In this document: positions 10,089 through 18,879 of the stretch, in pieces
How positions within the stretch are numbered: position 1 is the first letter of the stretch
How the letters are laid out: each line of letters starts with the position of its first letter
Assembly: GCF_035984545.1 (NCBI RefSeq)
Contig: NZ_JAXCHP010000001.1
Span: 2,976,001-3,040,000, forward strand
Origin: Cryobacterium sp. GrIS_2_6
GTDB taxonomy: Bacteria; Actinomycetota; Actinomycetes; Actinomycetales; Microbacteriaceae
Length of the DNA: 64,000 bases
Reading direction: 5' to 3'
Translations under genes and position numbers: made by a program
Notes under the pieces: model-generated
Told to the model about the DNA's origin: nothing
What the model saw: only the letters and a program-made list of their open reading frames with translations
The model's database searches: none

Positions 10089-10307
10089 AATGCGTCCTCC
10101 ACGCTGAGTCCACTAATACGCTCTAAGTACCCGCCCAGCCGCCGCGAAACGCGAGCTATCGTCATGGCTCCCCAACCAATCCGAGCGCGCGGGCCTCTGC
10201 ATATTCCTCCGCCGCGAGACAATGACATCAGCGTCGTCCGATCTCACGTCCCCTGAACTGACTTCGGGGGTGGTGCCGGTCAATTCAGCCGAAGTACGGG
10301 CGCCGGC

Positions 10308-10781
10308 GTGATTCGCAAGCCGCTCGTCACGCCAGAGGACACTCAGCGCGTACTGTTCACCGTTCTCGCCCGGTGGAGCACTTCCGCCATCTCGGAAATC
10401 GGCGTGCAGCTGTCCTTCGCGGCAGAATCTGCGTTCTTCGCCGAGGCCCTTGCCTGCATACTCGTGGCTCTGCCACTGAATCGCCGTCTTCGCGAAAGCG
10501 TCAGCCGGGACCTCGGGCGATTGAGAAAGGTGGGCAAGGTAGTGCTGCGCGGCAAGCACCTAGAGCTCGATCACGACGAGCCGGTCGCTGCGGCCAAAGA
10601 CGCGGTGCTGATTTCGATGGTCTTTCCCTTCCAACTCGCTTACATCACGCTGCTCTATGCCGGCCTAAGAATCCAGCAGGCACAGTCCCTCGTGTCGGGA
10701 ACCCGATCGGAGTTTTCGATCGGGCGCGAAGAAACGGCGGCCAGACGAGGGTTTCGTTTCGGATGGGATCTGCGCCTGTGA
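10308..10781 (+). CDS. hypothetical protein with possible membrane segment (157 aa)
   Basis: GTG start. Third-position GC is high through most of the frame, and the translation contains an amphipathic region (SAISEIGVQLSFAAESAFFA) and a hydrophobic stretch (AVLISMVFPFQLAYITLLYA). No known domain recognised. The opposite-strand frame (10113-10559) is less protein-like. It could be a decayed membrane protein. Confidence 0.4.
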   Translation: MIRKPLVTPEDTQRVLFTVLARWSTSAISEIGVQLSFAAESAFFAEALACILVALPLNRRLRESVSRDLGRLRKVGKVVLRGKHLELDHDEPVAAAKDAVLISMVFPFQLAYITLLYAGLRIQQAQSLVSGTRSEFSIGREETAARRGFRFGWDLRL

Positions 10782-10917
10782 CCATTCCGGCGTGAGGTGC
10801 CACTGTTTTATGCCCGCGTGCGCATCAACGTATCCGCCCGCTCGTCGACGAGGATGTGCAGGCCGGTTTCTGCTACCAAAGCCATTGGGTCCAAACTTCA
10901 GCTGTCGCTTCGACTGG

Positions 10918-12285
10918 TTAGTTTCCGATGAGGGTGTACCAGATGCCGTATGCGCCGGCGACGCACATGATTGCGGTGGCGGTCCAGCCCATGGTTGCGG
11001 CGAGCTTACCGTTTCGGTATTTACCCATGATGGTTCTGTCGCGGGAGATGAGCATCATCACGATCAGGAACGGGCCGGCGGCGATGCCGTTCACGATCGC
11101 GGAGAGCACGAGAAGTCCGATCGGGTCGGTGGAGACGATAGCGAGGATGGTGCCGGCGATGATACCAACGCCGAGGAGGGCGTAGAACAGGGGTGCTCTC
11201 CGGGGGGACCGGTCAAGACCCCAGTTCTTGTTCAAAAGCCCTGCCATCCCCGCAGCGCCGGATGCGGCGAGCACGGGCACTGCGAGTACCCCAGAGCCGA
11301 TGAAACCCAGAGCGAAGAGGATACCGGCGTAGTTGCCGGCAATTGGTTCGAGTGCTTGGGCTGCCTCGGCTGCGCTGGTGACGGGGGTGTTGTGTGCGCC
11401 GAGGGTGGCTGCGGAGGAGGCAATGATGGCGAACATGATCAGCACGCTAAAGGCCATCCCGGTGAACACGTCCACTCGTCCATTGCGTAGCCGTCGGGCC
11501 GCTTCCGGCCTTGGCCTCTCGTCCAGGGCCGGCGCGTGATCGCCGCCACGTTTTTCGGCGCGGAGTTCCTCGATGCGTTGCGCGGACTGCCAGAAGAACA
11601 TGTACGGCGAGATGGTGGTACCTAAGACCCCGACGATCAAACCGAAGTACGCCGGGGAGAACTGGATCTGCCCGCCGGTGAGGCCGCGGGCAACGTCGGC
11701 CCAATCTACGTTGGAAACGAAGAGGACTCCGACGTAGACCAGAAGAACCATGCACAACCATTTGAAGATCCGGCCGATCATCGCGAAGGACCCCGCCGTC
11801 ACGGCCACAACAATGGCAATACCGGCGATCGCGGCCCACAGAAACGCGGGTCCCGCGTGCAGCAGGTTCATGCCCTGACCGATCGCATTCAGGTCCGCGG
11901 CCAGGTTCAGACAATTCGCAATGATCAGCAAGGCCAAAAGAATCCCGATCGCAACCCGGAATCCGCGGCTGAAGCGTCGACGGATCAGCGCGCCGAGGCT
12001 CTGCCCGGTGGCTAGGGCCATCCGGTCACAGATCTCTTGCACAGCCATCATTAACGGAAGCGTTAAAGGGACCGTCCACAACATGCTGTTGCCGTACGTC
12101 GCGCCGGCCTGGGAATACGTCGCGATCCCTGATGGGTCGTCATCGGCGGCACCGGTAACTAAACCCGGACCAAGGAGACCGAAAAAACGCGAAACCGGGT
12201 TTCTCTTTCCGTTTCCCTGACCGGTCCGTTCCGAGGCAATGTCCGCGCCCGGCAGGACACTTTCAGGCAATTCCTCGACCGTCAT
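10918..12285 (-). CDS. NRAMP-related divalent metal transporter
   Basis: 455-residue transporter with about 11 membrane segments and NRAMP topology. In classical NRAMP, helix 1 carries DPGN and helix 6 carries MPH, which ligate Mn2+/Fe2+. Here helix 1 reads ADDDPSGIATYSQ (residues 47-59), keeping the Asp but replacing Gly-Asn by Ser-Gly, and helix 6 reads TTISPYMFF (224-231), replacing the Met. Loss of the Asn and Met is reported for NRAMP-related magnesium transporters, so Mg2+ or another hard ion is a reasonable inference. ATG 12285 has GAGGAA 5 bases upstream. Divergent from the VIT gene across a structured intergenic region. Confidence 0.85.
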   Translation of the reverse strand: MTVEELPESVLPGADIASERTGQGNGKRNPVSRFFGLLGPGLVTGAADDDPSGIATYSQAGATYGNSMLWTVPLTLPLMMAVQEICDRMALATGQSLGALIRRRFSRGFRVAIGILLALLIIANCLNLAADLNAIGQGMNLLHAGPAFLWAAIAGIAIVVAVTAGSFAMIGRIFKWLCMVLLVYVGVLFVSNVDWADVARGLTGGQIQFSPAYFGLIVGVLGTTISPYMFFWQSAQRIEELRAEKRGGDHAPALDERPRPEAARRLRNGRVDVFTGMAFSVLIMFAIIASSAATLGAHNTPVTSAAEAAQALEPIAGNYAGILFALGFIGSGVLAVPVLAASGAAGMAGLLNKNWGLDRSPRRAPLFYALLGVGIIAGTILAIVSTDPIGLLVLSAIVNGIAAGPFLIVMMLISRDRTIMGKYRNGKLAATMGWTATAIMCVAGAYGIWYTLIGN

Positions 12286-12323
12286 AGCGTTCCTCACGTC
12301 AGCGATTAAATCCGGGCAGCGCC

Positions 12324-12403
12324 GAGGTGGCCAAGGCATACCATGGTTACAGTACCTTGTCGGTGAGTCCGGCCACCTTCGTCGGTGTGCATTTCGGAAT
12401 GCA
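12324..12403. promoter_or_regulatory. structured element between two metal-transporter genes
   Basis: On the plus strand GGTGGCC (12326-12332) pairs with GGCCACC (12371-12377); inside, AAGG (12333-12336) pairs with CCTT (12355-12358) around an ACCATGGT palindrome. Just outside, TGCATT-TCGG-AATGCA (12388-12403) is a perfect 6-bp hairpin with a four-base loop. It lies 38 bases from the NRAMP-like start and about 150 from the VIT start, so it may be a metal-sensing leader for either. I could not match it to M-box or yybP-ykoY. Confidence 0.4.
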
Positions 12404-12552
12404 GGCGCGCTACGGAAAGTGTCGCTGTCCGGTCAGCGTGGGACCGCGGAGGAGATGCAATCGGCTGACGGCCCCGATGATTGCGGCCAAGACAACCGTG
12501 GCCAAAGCGATGGCCAAAGCGTGGAGCGCCACGGTGCGTTCGGCGGAGTGAG

Positions 12553-13311
12553 ATGTGGTTTACTCGGCTTATGTCGGATCGGGGCAAACGGGAGCCTCTA
12601 GACTCGCACCCTGATGAGCCCCATCAGGGTGGGGGCCTGTCGACCCGGCTGAACTGGTTGCGCGCGGGAGTGCTGGGGGCCAATGACGGCATCGTGTCAG
12701 TGGCGGCGATTGTGGTCGGGGTAGCTGGTGCAACCCACGTGGTCGGACCTATTCTGACTGCTGGCGTTGCGGCGCTCATGGGCGGCGCTGTTTCAATGGC
12801 TTTAGGCGAATATGTGTCTGTGAGCAGCCAGCGTGACAGTGAACAGGCGTTGATTGCGACGGAGAAACGCGAACTCGCTGAAACGCCGGAGCAAGAACTG
12901 GAAGAACTCGCAGGCATGCACCAAGCGCGGGGCTTGTCCCCTGAAACTGCGCGACAAGTGGCGGGAGAGTTGACCGAACATGATGCCTTGGCGGCGCATC
13001 TCGCGATTGAGCTAAACATCGACGAAAACGATGTTGCAAGCCCGTGGAACGCTGCATTGGCGTCGGCTGTCGCGTTCATTTGTGGTGGGATCATTCCCCT
13101 AGCAGCGATCTTGCTCCCACCTGACGCATGGAGGGTGCCGGTCACATTCCTGGCCGTGCTCCTCGTTCTCGCCATTTCAGGGGCACTTGCAGGTCATCTG
13201 GGAGGCAGCTCACGAGGACGGGCCACGTTCAGGATGGTCCTAGGCGGCGCGCTGGCACTGTTGTCCACGTTCGCAATCGGCTTGCTCTTGGGCTCCTCGG
13301 GTACCACATAG
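12553..13311 (+). CDS. VIT1/CCC1 family iron/manganese transporter
   Basis: 252-residue VIT-family protein exporting or sequestering Fe2+/Mn2+. Key stretches: LRAGVLGANDGIVSVAA (helix 1), then GGAVSMALGEYVSVSSQRDSE, a cytosolic Glu-rich segment (about residues 95-165) that binds metal in this family, and C-terminal helices. Start ATG 12553 follows GGAG closely; ATG 12571 is an alternative. Pairing with a divergent metal importer suggests metal homeostasis under shared control. Confidence 0.9.
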   Translation: MWFTRLMSDRGKREPLDSHPDEPHQGGGLSTRLNWLRAGVLGANDGIVSVAAIVVGVAGATHVVGPILTAGVAALMGGAVSMALGEYVSVSSQRDSEQALIATEKRELAETPEQELEELAGMHQARGLSPETARQVAGELTEHDALAAHLAIELNIDENDVASPWNAALASAVAFICGGIIPLAAILLPPDAWRVPVTFLAVLLVLAISGALAGHLGGSSRGRATFRMVLGGALALLSTFAIGLLLGSSGTT

Positions 13312-13546
13312 CCGCCCACCCCTCATACGTCGCCGCGCTCAGACATGGCAAGGACCGGACCCACCAAACACCCTCCCACGGACGACGCGGAACTCTCGCC
13401 GCACAACCTCATCCGTGACCGCGGTGAGGACGGGACTCACGACATTTCCGTTGCACATCCCGGACAACAAAATTGCGTGGCTCAAAATCGGAGATGCTTT
13501 CCACTGTTTCGGAACGAGCAAGGGATACCGGGCTACGATTCTCGTC

Positions 13547-13831
13547 ATGGACGCAAGAGCGGGACGGTTCACGAAGAAAGCCTGGTTCGGGCCCAAGAAA
13601 TACGTGGGTTGGGGATGGCGGATACTCAGCTGGAAAGGAGCCGTCGCGTCTGCAGCCTTCGTGGCCCTGATTGTAGTCTCCGGGATTGCATTCAGAGGCT
13701 CTGTGGCAGGGGTGCTCATCGTCGTTGGGTTGATCGGCGCATTCTTGGTAGTCGCTTGGCTGACCGGCACTCCGCCGGGCGGCCCATCATCTGATCAGTC
13801 CTCGACGCCCGCGCCACCCACCAACGGATAA
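13547..13831 (+). CDS. small membrane protein (94 aa), unknown
   Basis: Starts with a basic aromatic segment (FTKKAWFGPKKYVGWGWRI), then two hydrophobic helices (about residues 30-50 and 52-72) and a Pro/Ser-rich tail. The basic, Trp-rich N-terminus followed by two membrane spans resembles small actinobacterial membrane proteins of unknown role. The open frame extends upstream to 13415, but that part looks non-coding. Confidence 0.55.
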   Translation: MDARAGRFTKKAWFGPKKYVGWGWRILSWKGAVASAAFVALIVVSGIAFRGSVAGVLIVVGLIGAFLVVAWLTGTPPGGPSSDQSSTPAPPTNG

Positions 13832-13855
13832 GCCATAGCCCCCTGGTGGGACGGC

Positions 13856-14941
13856 TCAACGATGAGGCGGTTGCGGTTCTGTCCGCCGACGGGGCGCCAG
13901 TACCGACATGGAGCCAGGAACCTTCTTCGCCAAGTACATAGCGGTGTCGGCGTCACCAAGCAATACCGCTGGCTCTGTTGTGGCAGAATCCGTCACGGCG
14001 AATCCAATGCTCACGTGCACAGGCATAAACCAGCCCTGGACGTCCCATGGCTCGGCGGTAGCGGCCACGACCCGAGCCGCCAACTGTTCGGCATCGCCGA
14101 CGCCACCGAAGTTCTCGCAAAGGCTCACGAACTCATCCCCACCGAAGCGCGCGACCGTATCGGTGGGGCGCAATACGCTGGCCAGTCTCCTCCCCAGCTC
14201 GATAAGGATATCGTCGCCCCCACCGTGCCCGAGAGTGTCGTTGATGATCTTGAAGTCGTCGATGTCGAGGTACATCACGCAGACCATTCCGCCGTTGCGC
14301 TCAAGTCTGGCCAGCGCACCTGCGAGGCGGTCCCCGTAAAGGGCACGGTTGGGCAACCCGGTCAGCGCGTCCGTGCGGGCCGAACGGCGCAGTGCGAGGA
14401 CAGACCCAGCCAGTTTCCCTTGGTGACGAAGAATGTCCAGGACGTCAGCGGAGAACACTCGCGCATGGTGGTCGAAGATGGCCACGCTGCCAAGAACCAC
14501 GCCGTTATCGATAAGCGGGACGCCCGCGTATGAACCGATGACGCCGCTAAGTACCATCGGGTTCTGCCAGTAGATGGGATGCGCAGCGGCATCGGAGACC
14601 ATCGTGGCCCGACCCGTGTCAACTACCTCCGCACAAAAGGACAGTGCGTCCGGTACTGAGGTGCATTCTGCCCCGACACCAACTTCCGCCGCGTAAGTTT
14701 GCCGGTCGGCACTGACGATGTTCACGACGACCATCGGCGCCGCGCAAGCCAGGCGCAAGGTGGCAACCACCGCGTCCAGATCAGGGTCAGCCAAAGACCC
14801 GTGCAGGTCTGCGTCGGCGACAGCCTTGAGCCGGCGAGGATCGCGCACCCCTGTGATCACACCATTGAATCGGTCCGAGTCATCAAGGGGCAATGCCGCT
14901 GATACTGTCACGGCGAAATCCTCCGGTTCACCGAGGCTCAC
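13856..14941 (-). CDS. GAF-GGDEF diguanylate cyclase
   Basis: 361 residues. Residues about 40-185 form a GAF-like sensor (VVVNIVSADRQTYAAEVG, GSYAGVPLIDNGVVLGSVAIFD). From 190 a GGDEF domain follows: DALTGLPNRALYGDRL, the metal-binding MYLDIDDFKIINDTLGH, and the active-site signature GGDEF at 267-271. RPTD at 258-261, five residues before the signature, is an intact inhibitory I-site. So it should make c-di-GMP from two GTP with product feedback, under a small-molecule or redox signal. No EAL domain. GTG start with no obvious ribosome site. A soluble cytoplasmic enzyme. Confidence 0.92.
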   Translation of the reverse strand: MSLGEPEDFAVTVSAALPLDDSDRFNGVITGVRDPRRLKAVADADLHGSLADPDLDAVVATLRLACAAPMVVVNIVSADRQTYAAEVGVGAECTSVPDALSFCAEVVDTGRATMVSDAAAHPIYWQNPMVLSGVIGSYAGVPLIDNGVVLGSVAIFDHHARVFSADVLDILRHQGKLAGSVLALRRSARTDALTGLPNRALYGDRLAGALARLERNGGMVCVMYLDIDDFKIINDTLGHGGGDDILIELGRRLASVLRPTDTVARFGGDEFVSLCENFGGVGDAEQLAARVVAATAEPWDVQGWFMPVHVSIGFAVTDSATTEPAVLLGDADTAMYLAKKVPGSMSVLAPRRRTEPQPPHR

Positions 14942-15158
14942 CCGGACAGTCTTGGTCGATCTTCACGAACCCCAATTCTACGACTTTGGATGAAACCCGG
15001 TGAAATACGACGGATACTCCCGCGAGGCGGTCAATCGGCTGCCAAACTGGCACAAGGAATCTCCAATCTGCCGTTATGGCAACATCGTTTGGGTAAGGCA
15101 GCGTGTACTTTTTTCACCTATCAGCGCTGAGCGTCCCGAAATTTCAAAGGAGAGATTT

Positions 15159-16643
15159 GTGACCGAAGAAAGCCCAACCAAGAACCGTGGTCTGGAAGTC
15201 CGTTCCATCGACTACGTGCCCAAAAACGAGCGGCACGGCAAGGTCTGGCACATCGGGCCGCTCTGGTTCATGTGCAACGCACAGATCGCGACCCTCGCGA
15301 TCGGAGTCGTAAGTTTCGCCGCTGGCGGAAACCTGGTCTGGTCGCTCATCGCGATCACCATCGGGCTGGTCATCGGCACCGTCTTCATGGCGGCACACTC
15401 ATCGCAGGGCCCGAAGCTCGGTCTGCCGCAAATGATCCAGTCGCGACCGCAGTTCGGCTACGTTGGCGCCCTCCTCGTGTGGCTCTTCGCCTTCCTCCAG
15501 TACGCAGGTTTCAACGTGTTCAACACGGTCCTCGCAGGCAACGCGATCAGCGGAGCGCTCCATTCCGACCCGGTCGTCTCTCCATTCTGGTTCTGGGCGG
15601 TCACCATCGTCGGCGCCGTCGTCGCCCTCTTCGGCTACGACCTCATCCACAAGATGGAGCGCTACCTCACGTACGTGACGGTCGTCGTCCTGGCACTCCT
15701 GACCTTCTCGGCGCTCGTCAATCTGCACCTGCCCACCGGGGCCTTCGATCTCGGCGATTTCAATCCAGTCGCATTCTTCTCCCAGCTGGGCGTCGTCGCC
15801 GGGTACCAGATCTCCTGGGCAATCTACGTCTCCGACTACTCGCGCTACCTGCCCGCCGAAACGCCCAGTCGCAGTACCTTCCGCTGGACGTTCTGGGGCA
15901 GCGCCATCGGCGGCGCCTGGCTGATCTTCCTCGGCGCGTACCTCGCCGCGGCCGTCACGGACTTCGACGCCGGCGATCCGATCACCGCCATCCAGGGCGT
16001 GGCCGATAGCCTCTTTCCCGGCTTCGGCACGATCGCGCTGCTCGTGATCGCTCTTGGCCTGGTCGCGGTCATCGTGCTGAACATGTACGGCGGATCCCTC
16101 ACCCTCATCTCCTCGATCGACAGCATCCGCAAGGTGAGACCGACCGTAACCGTTCGAATCGTCACCGTCGCGATCACCGCCGGCATCTCCGGCGTCCTTT
16201 CGCTCTATGCCTCGAGCAACTTTGCGGTCTTCTTCGCGGACTTCCTCCTGCTCGTCTTGTACTTCTTCATCCCGTGGACGGCGATCAACCTCACCGACTA
16301 CTTCATCGTGCGGAAGGGCCACTACGCGATCACGGAGATCTTCAAACCCAATGGCATCTACGGCCGTTGGGGCTGGGCGGGCATCACCGCTTACCTGGTC
16401 GCGTTTGCGTGCATGACCCCGTTCTTTGACATCTCGGGCTTCTACGTCGGGTTCGTTTCGCAGGCGATGGGCGGCGTCGACGTCGCGCTCTTCGTCGGCC
16501 TGCCGATCGGTGCGCTGCTCTACTGGCTGTTCACCAGGAACCTGGACGTCGCGGCCGAACGGCAACTCGCCGACGAGCAGGCCGACGCTCTCGAGCTCGC
16601 CTCGCAGGAGCAGGAAGACCTCGCGGGCGCTCTCATCGACTAG
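15159..16643 (+). CDS. NCS1 family nucleobase/cytosine permease
   Basis: 494-residue importer with 12 hydrophobic helices. Conserved NCS1 features include WHIGPLWFMCNAQIATLA, PKLGLPQMIQSRPQFG and PWTAINLTDYFIVRKGHY. GTG 15159 preceded by AAAGGAGAG is clearly better than the upstream ATG at 15000. The family takes up cytosine, purines, allantoin, hydantoins or thiamine; substrate cannot be read from the sequence. A strong terminator follows, then a nitrilase-fold amidase, so the pair may import and hydrolyse a nitrogen-containing ring or amide. Confidence 0.9.
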   Translation: MTEESPTKNRGLEVRSIDYVPKNERHGKVWHIGPLWFMCNAQIATLAIGVVSFAAGGNLVWSLIAITIGLVIGTVFMAAHSSQGPKLGLPQMIQSRPQFGYVGALLVWLFAFLQYAGFNVFNTVLAGNAISGALHSDPVVSPFWFWAVTIVGAVVALFGYDLIHKMERYLTYVTVVVLALLTFSALVNLHLPTGAFDLGDFNPVAFFSQLGVVAGYQISWAIYVSDYSRYLPAETPSRSTFRWTFWGSAIGGAWLIFLGAYLAAAVTDFDAGDPITAIQGVADSLFPGFGTIALLVIALGLVAVIVLNMYGGSLTLISSIDSIRKVRPTVTVRIVTVAITAGISGVLSLYASSNFAVFFADFLLLVLYFFIPWTAINLTDYFIVRKGHYAITEIFKPNGIYGRWGWAGITAYLVAFACMTPFFDISGFYVGFVSQAMGGVDVALFVGLPIGALLYWLFTRNLDVAAERQLADEQADALELASQEQEDLAGALID

Positions 16644-16654
16644 GGCCTGACGGG

Positions 16655-16705
16655 GTGAAACGGCCGGGCCTGTGACCTCCCTGGTCACCGGCCCGGCCCT
16701 TTCAC
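16655..16705 (+). terminator. long GC-rich hairpin terminator after the NCS1 gene
   Basis: Left arm GTGAAAC then GGCCGGGCC, T, GTGACC; right arm GGTCAC, C, GGCCCGGCC then CTTTCAC. The arms pair across a 5-base loop with two single mismatches, forming a stem of about 23 bp, 12 bases after the stop codon. No long T tract, as often in actinobacteria. Confidence 0.8.
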
Positions 16706-16773
16706 GAATGATCACCTCCGGCCGCGATACGGAGCAACACAACGCACGTCGGCCACGAGACAAGGAGTAAGAC

Positions 16774-17595
16774 ATGATCCGCATTGCGTGTCGACAGCTG
16801 GCACCGGTCATTCCCGACCTGGCCGGCAACGTCGAACGATCCGTGGCCGCCGTGCGCGAATCGGTGGCGGCAGGCGCCCGACTGGTCGTGCTGCCCGAAC
16901 TGGTCACCACGGGCTACATGTTCTCCTCGCAGGAGGAGGCCCGGTCCGTCGCCGTGACGACGGACCATCCCGTGTTCGCGCAGTGGGCACTAGCGGTGGC
17001 CGGCGTCGACGGCGTCGTCGTCGGCGGCTTCGCCGAACTCGGTGCCGACGGCCTCGTCTACAACAGCCTCGCCGTCGTCGACGGCTCCGGCGTCCTGGGG
17101 AGCTACCGCAAGACTCACCTGTGGGATCGGGAGAAGCTCGTCTTCACGCCCGGCACGGCCGTCCCCCCTGTCGTGGACACCGCGCTCGGCCGGCTTGGCG
17201 TCCTCATCTGTTACGACCTGGAGTTCCCCGAGATGACCCGCAGCTTGGCTCTGCGCGGGGCCGAGCTGATCGTCGTGCCCACCAATTGGCCGCGGGAAAC
17301 CGTACCAGAGGGCGAGCGAGTCCCAGAGGTCACGGTCGCCATGGCTGCCGCATATACCAACCATGTCGGCGTCGTCTGCTGCGACCGCAGCGGCACCGAG
17401 CGCGGCCAGGACTGGAACGAGGCGAGCTCCATCATCAACGAGCACGGCTGGGTCGTCGCCACCGCCGACGCGTCGGGGATCGCGATGGCCGACCTGGATC
17501 TGCTCCTGTCCCGGGACAAGACCATCACGCCGTTGTGCGATGCGTTCGGCGACCGGAGGCCGGAGCTGTATAGCGAGGTCGTCGCACCCCGGTAG
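16774..17595 (+). CDS. carbon-nitrogen hydrolase (nitrilase superfamily)
   Basis: 273-residue enzyme with the Glu-Lys-Cys triad: Glu42 in LPELVTTGYMF, Lys113 in YRKTHLWDRE and Cys146 in ICYDLEFPE. This superfamily hydrolyses amides, nitriles or carbamoyl compounds; the branch resembles N-carbamoyl/omega-amidase-type members, but substrate is not settled. ATG 16774 has AAGGAG at ideal spacing. It follows the NCS1 permease in the same direction, separated by a terminator, and codon use is strongly GC-rich. A joint role in nucleobase or hydantoin nitrogen scavenging is an inference. Confidence 0.88.
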   Translation: MIRIACRQLAPVIPDLAGNVERSVAAVRESVAAGARLVVLPELVTTGYMFSSQEEARSVAVTTDHPVFAQWALAVAGVDGVVVGGFAELGADGLVYNSLAVVDGSGVLGSYRKTHLWDREKLVFTPGTAVPPVVDTALGRLGVLICYDLEFPEMTRSLALRGAELIVVPTNWPRETVPEGERVPEVTVAMAAAYTNHVGVVCCDRSGTERGQDWNEASSIINEHGWVVATADASGIAMADLDLLLSRDKTITPLCDAFGDRRPELYSEVVAPR

Positions 17596-17635
17596 ACCAC
17601 CGCCCGGTCGGCTCGGCGATGGTGAACGGCGTCGG

Positions 17636-17761
17636 TCAGCGGCGGTGGTACGCCGCGAGCAACGCCCAGAGCTCCGCCCGCCCGGAGAAGGCATCGAGAT
17701 CCAATTCCAGGATGGCCGCCAGCCGCTGGACCCGGGGCCGCAGACCATCGGACTTCGCTTA
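17636..17761 (-). pseudogene. possible C-terminal scrap of a PucR-like regulator
   Basis: A minus-strand frame ending at 17636 reads LRPRVQRLAAILELDLDAFS then RAELWALLAAYHRR, resembling the last helices of PucR-type purine-catabolism activators. No upstream domain remains. Its position beside an NCS1 permease and an amidase fits such a regulator, but the match is short. Confidence 0.3.
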
Positions 17762-17872
17762 CCTCGCAACGACGGCTCGAGCCTTTCGTTTTCTCGCAAC
17801 ACCGTTCACTCGTCTACCCAGAACAGCATGAGGTTCGTCTGACTGGACGCCACTAATCTGCTCCCGACTGTG

Positions 17873-18829
17873 TCAGGCGTCCCGGCGGCTGTCGCTCACC
17901 TGGCCACCCGGCAGATCCACGGCTGTGCCTCCACCCGTGTGTGAACCGGACGGGGCCTCCATCACCGCCAGGTCATCGATCGGGGGTAACTGTGGGTTCC
18001 GGTAGATGGATGTTTCCGGGCCGGGGTGTCGTCGGGTCTGGACGATGATGAGCACGATCCCGGCGATGGCGGCGAGGAGCGCGACGTCCACGTTGATCTT
18101 GAGGCCGAAGAGGAAATACTCGGTCGGGTCCAGGCGGAGCGACTCGAGGAACGCCCGTCCGGCGCCGTACCAGAGCAGGTAGAAGCCGAGAGCCCTGCCC
18201 CAGCGGAGGTTGAAGCGGCGCTCGAGCACGAAGATGATCAGGACGACGCCGATCGTGTTCCAGATCATCTCGTAGAGGAACAACGGCTGGAAGAGGGTCC
18301 CGGCCGGCAACCCGGCGGGGAAGGCTGCGTTGGTCGATTCGATCTCGAGGCCCCAGGGGAGGGTCGTCGGGCCGCCGTAGAGCTCGTGGTTGAAGTAGTT
18401 CCCGAAGCGGCCGAATGCCTGCGCGAGGAGCAGCCCGGGTGCGAGAGCGTCGGCGAAGGAGAAGAACCGGATCCCGGCCCGGCGGCAGCCGATGTATGCC
18501 CCGATGCTGCCGAACAGAATCGAGCCGAAGATGGCGAGTCCGCCTTCCCAGACGAACAGCACCTTCCACAGGTCTGCGCCGGGGAAGAAGTAATCGGTCG
18601 GATGCGTGACGACGTGGTACAGGCGGCCTCCGACGATTCCGATCGGGACGGTCCACATGGCGATGTCTATCACCATGCCCGGTTTGCCGCCGCGGGCGGT
18701 CAACCGGGCCGAAGACATCCAGACGGCGATAATGATGCCGGTCAAGATGCACAGCGCGTAGAAGTGAACGCGGAGGGGCCCGAGATCGAAATAACTGATA
18801 GTCGGGCTCGGAATGCTGGTGTGAAGCAC
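17873..18829 (-). CDS. lgt: prolipoprotein diacylglyceryl transferase
   Basis: Attaches diacylglycerol to the lipobox Cys of prelipoproteins at the membrane; it would act, for example, on the solute-binding lipoprotein at 30458. The 318-residue product has seven hydrophobic segments, the IPSPTISYFDLGP N-terminus, GGRLYHVVTH near residue 68 and the family signature FGRFGNYFNHELYGGPT. The C-terminal 50 residues are a hydrophilic extension common in actinobacteria. GTG 18829 with AAAGG 8 bases upstream is preferred; GTG 18838 is possible. The promoter region has an unusual alternating purine-pyrimidine repeat. Confidence 0.93.
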   Translation of the reverse strand: MLHTSIPSPTISYFDLGPLRVHFYALCILTGIIIAVWMSSARLTARGGKPGMVIDIAMWTVPIGIVGGRLYHVVTHPTDYFFPGADLWKVLFVWEGGLAIFGSILFGSIGAYIGCRRAGIRFFSFADALAPGLLLAQAFGRFGNYFNHELYGGPTTLPWGLEIESTNAAFPAGLPAGTLFQPLFLYEMIWNTIGVVLIIFVLERRFNLRWGRALGFYLLWYGAGRAFLESLRLDPTEYFLFGLKINVDVALLAAIAGIVLIIVQTRRHPGPETSIYRNPQLPPIDDLAVMEAPSGSHTGGGTAVDLPGGQVSDSRRDA

Positions 18830-18847
18830 CGCGTTCACCTTTCGGTC

Positions 18848-18879
18848 GTGTGCACGTGCGCACGTGTGCACGTGCGCAG
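18848..18879. repeat. tandem 16-bp palindromic repeat upstream of lgt
   Basis: GTGTGCACGTGCGCAC (18848-18863) is followed directly by the same unit with the last base changed (18864-18879). The first 31 bases strictly alternate purine and pyrimidine. It lies 19 bases upstream of the lgt start codon, within the probable leader or promoter. Confidence 0.8.

Noticed and set aside
12286..12552. M-box or yybP-ykoY riboswitch before the metal transporters
   Set aside because: The conserved cores of these classes could not be found; only generic stems are visible, so it is reported as unclassified structure.
15399..16910. 503-codon frame on the minus strand opposite the NCS1 and amidase genes
   Set aside because: Glu/Asp/Arg-rich low-complexity translation, exactly antisense to two clearly conserved genes; a GC-driven shadow.
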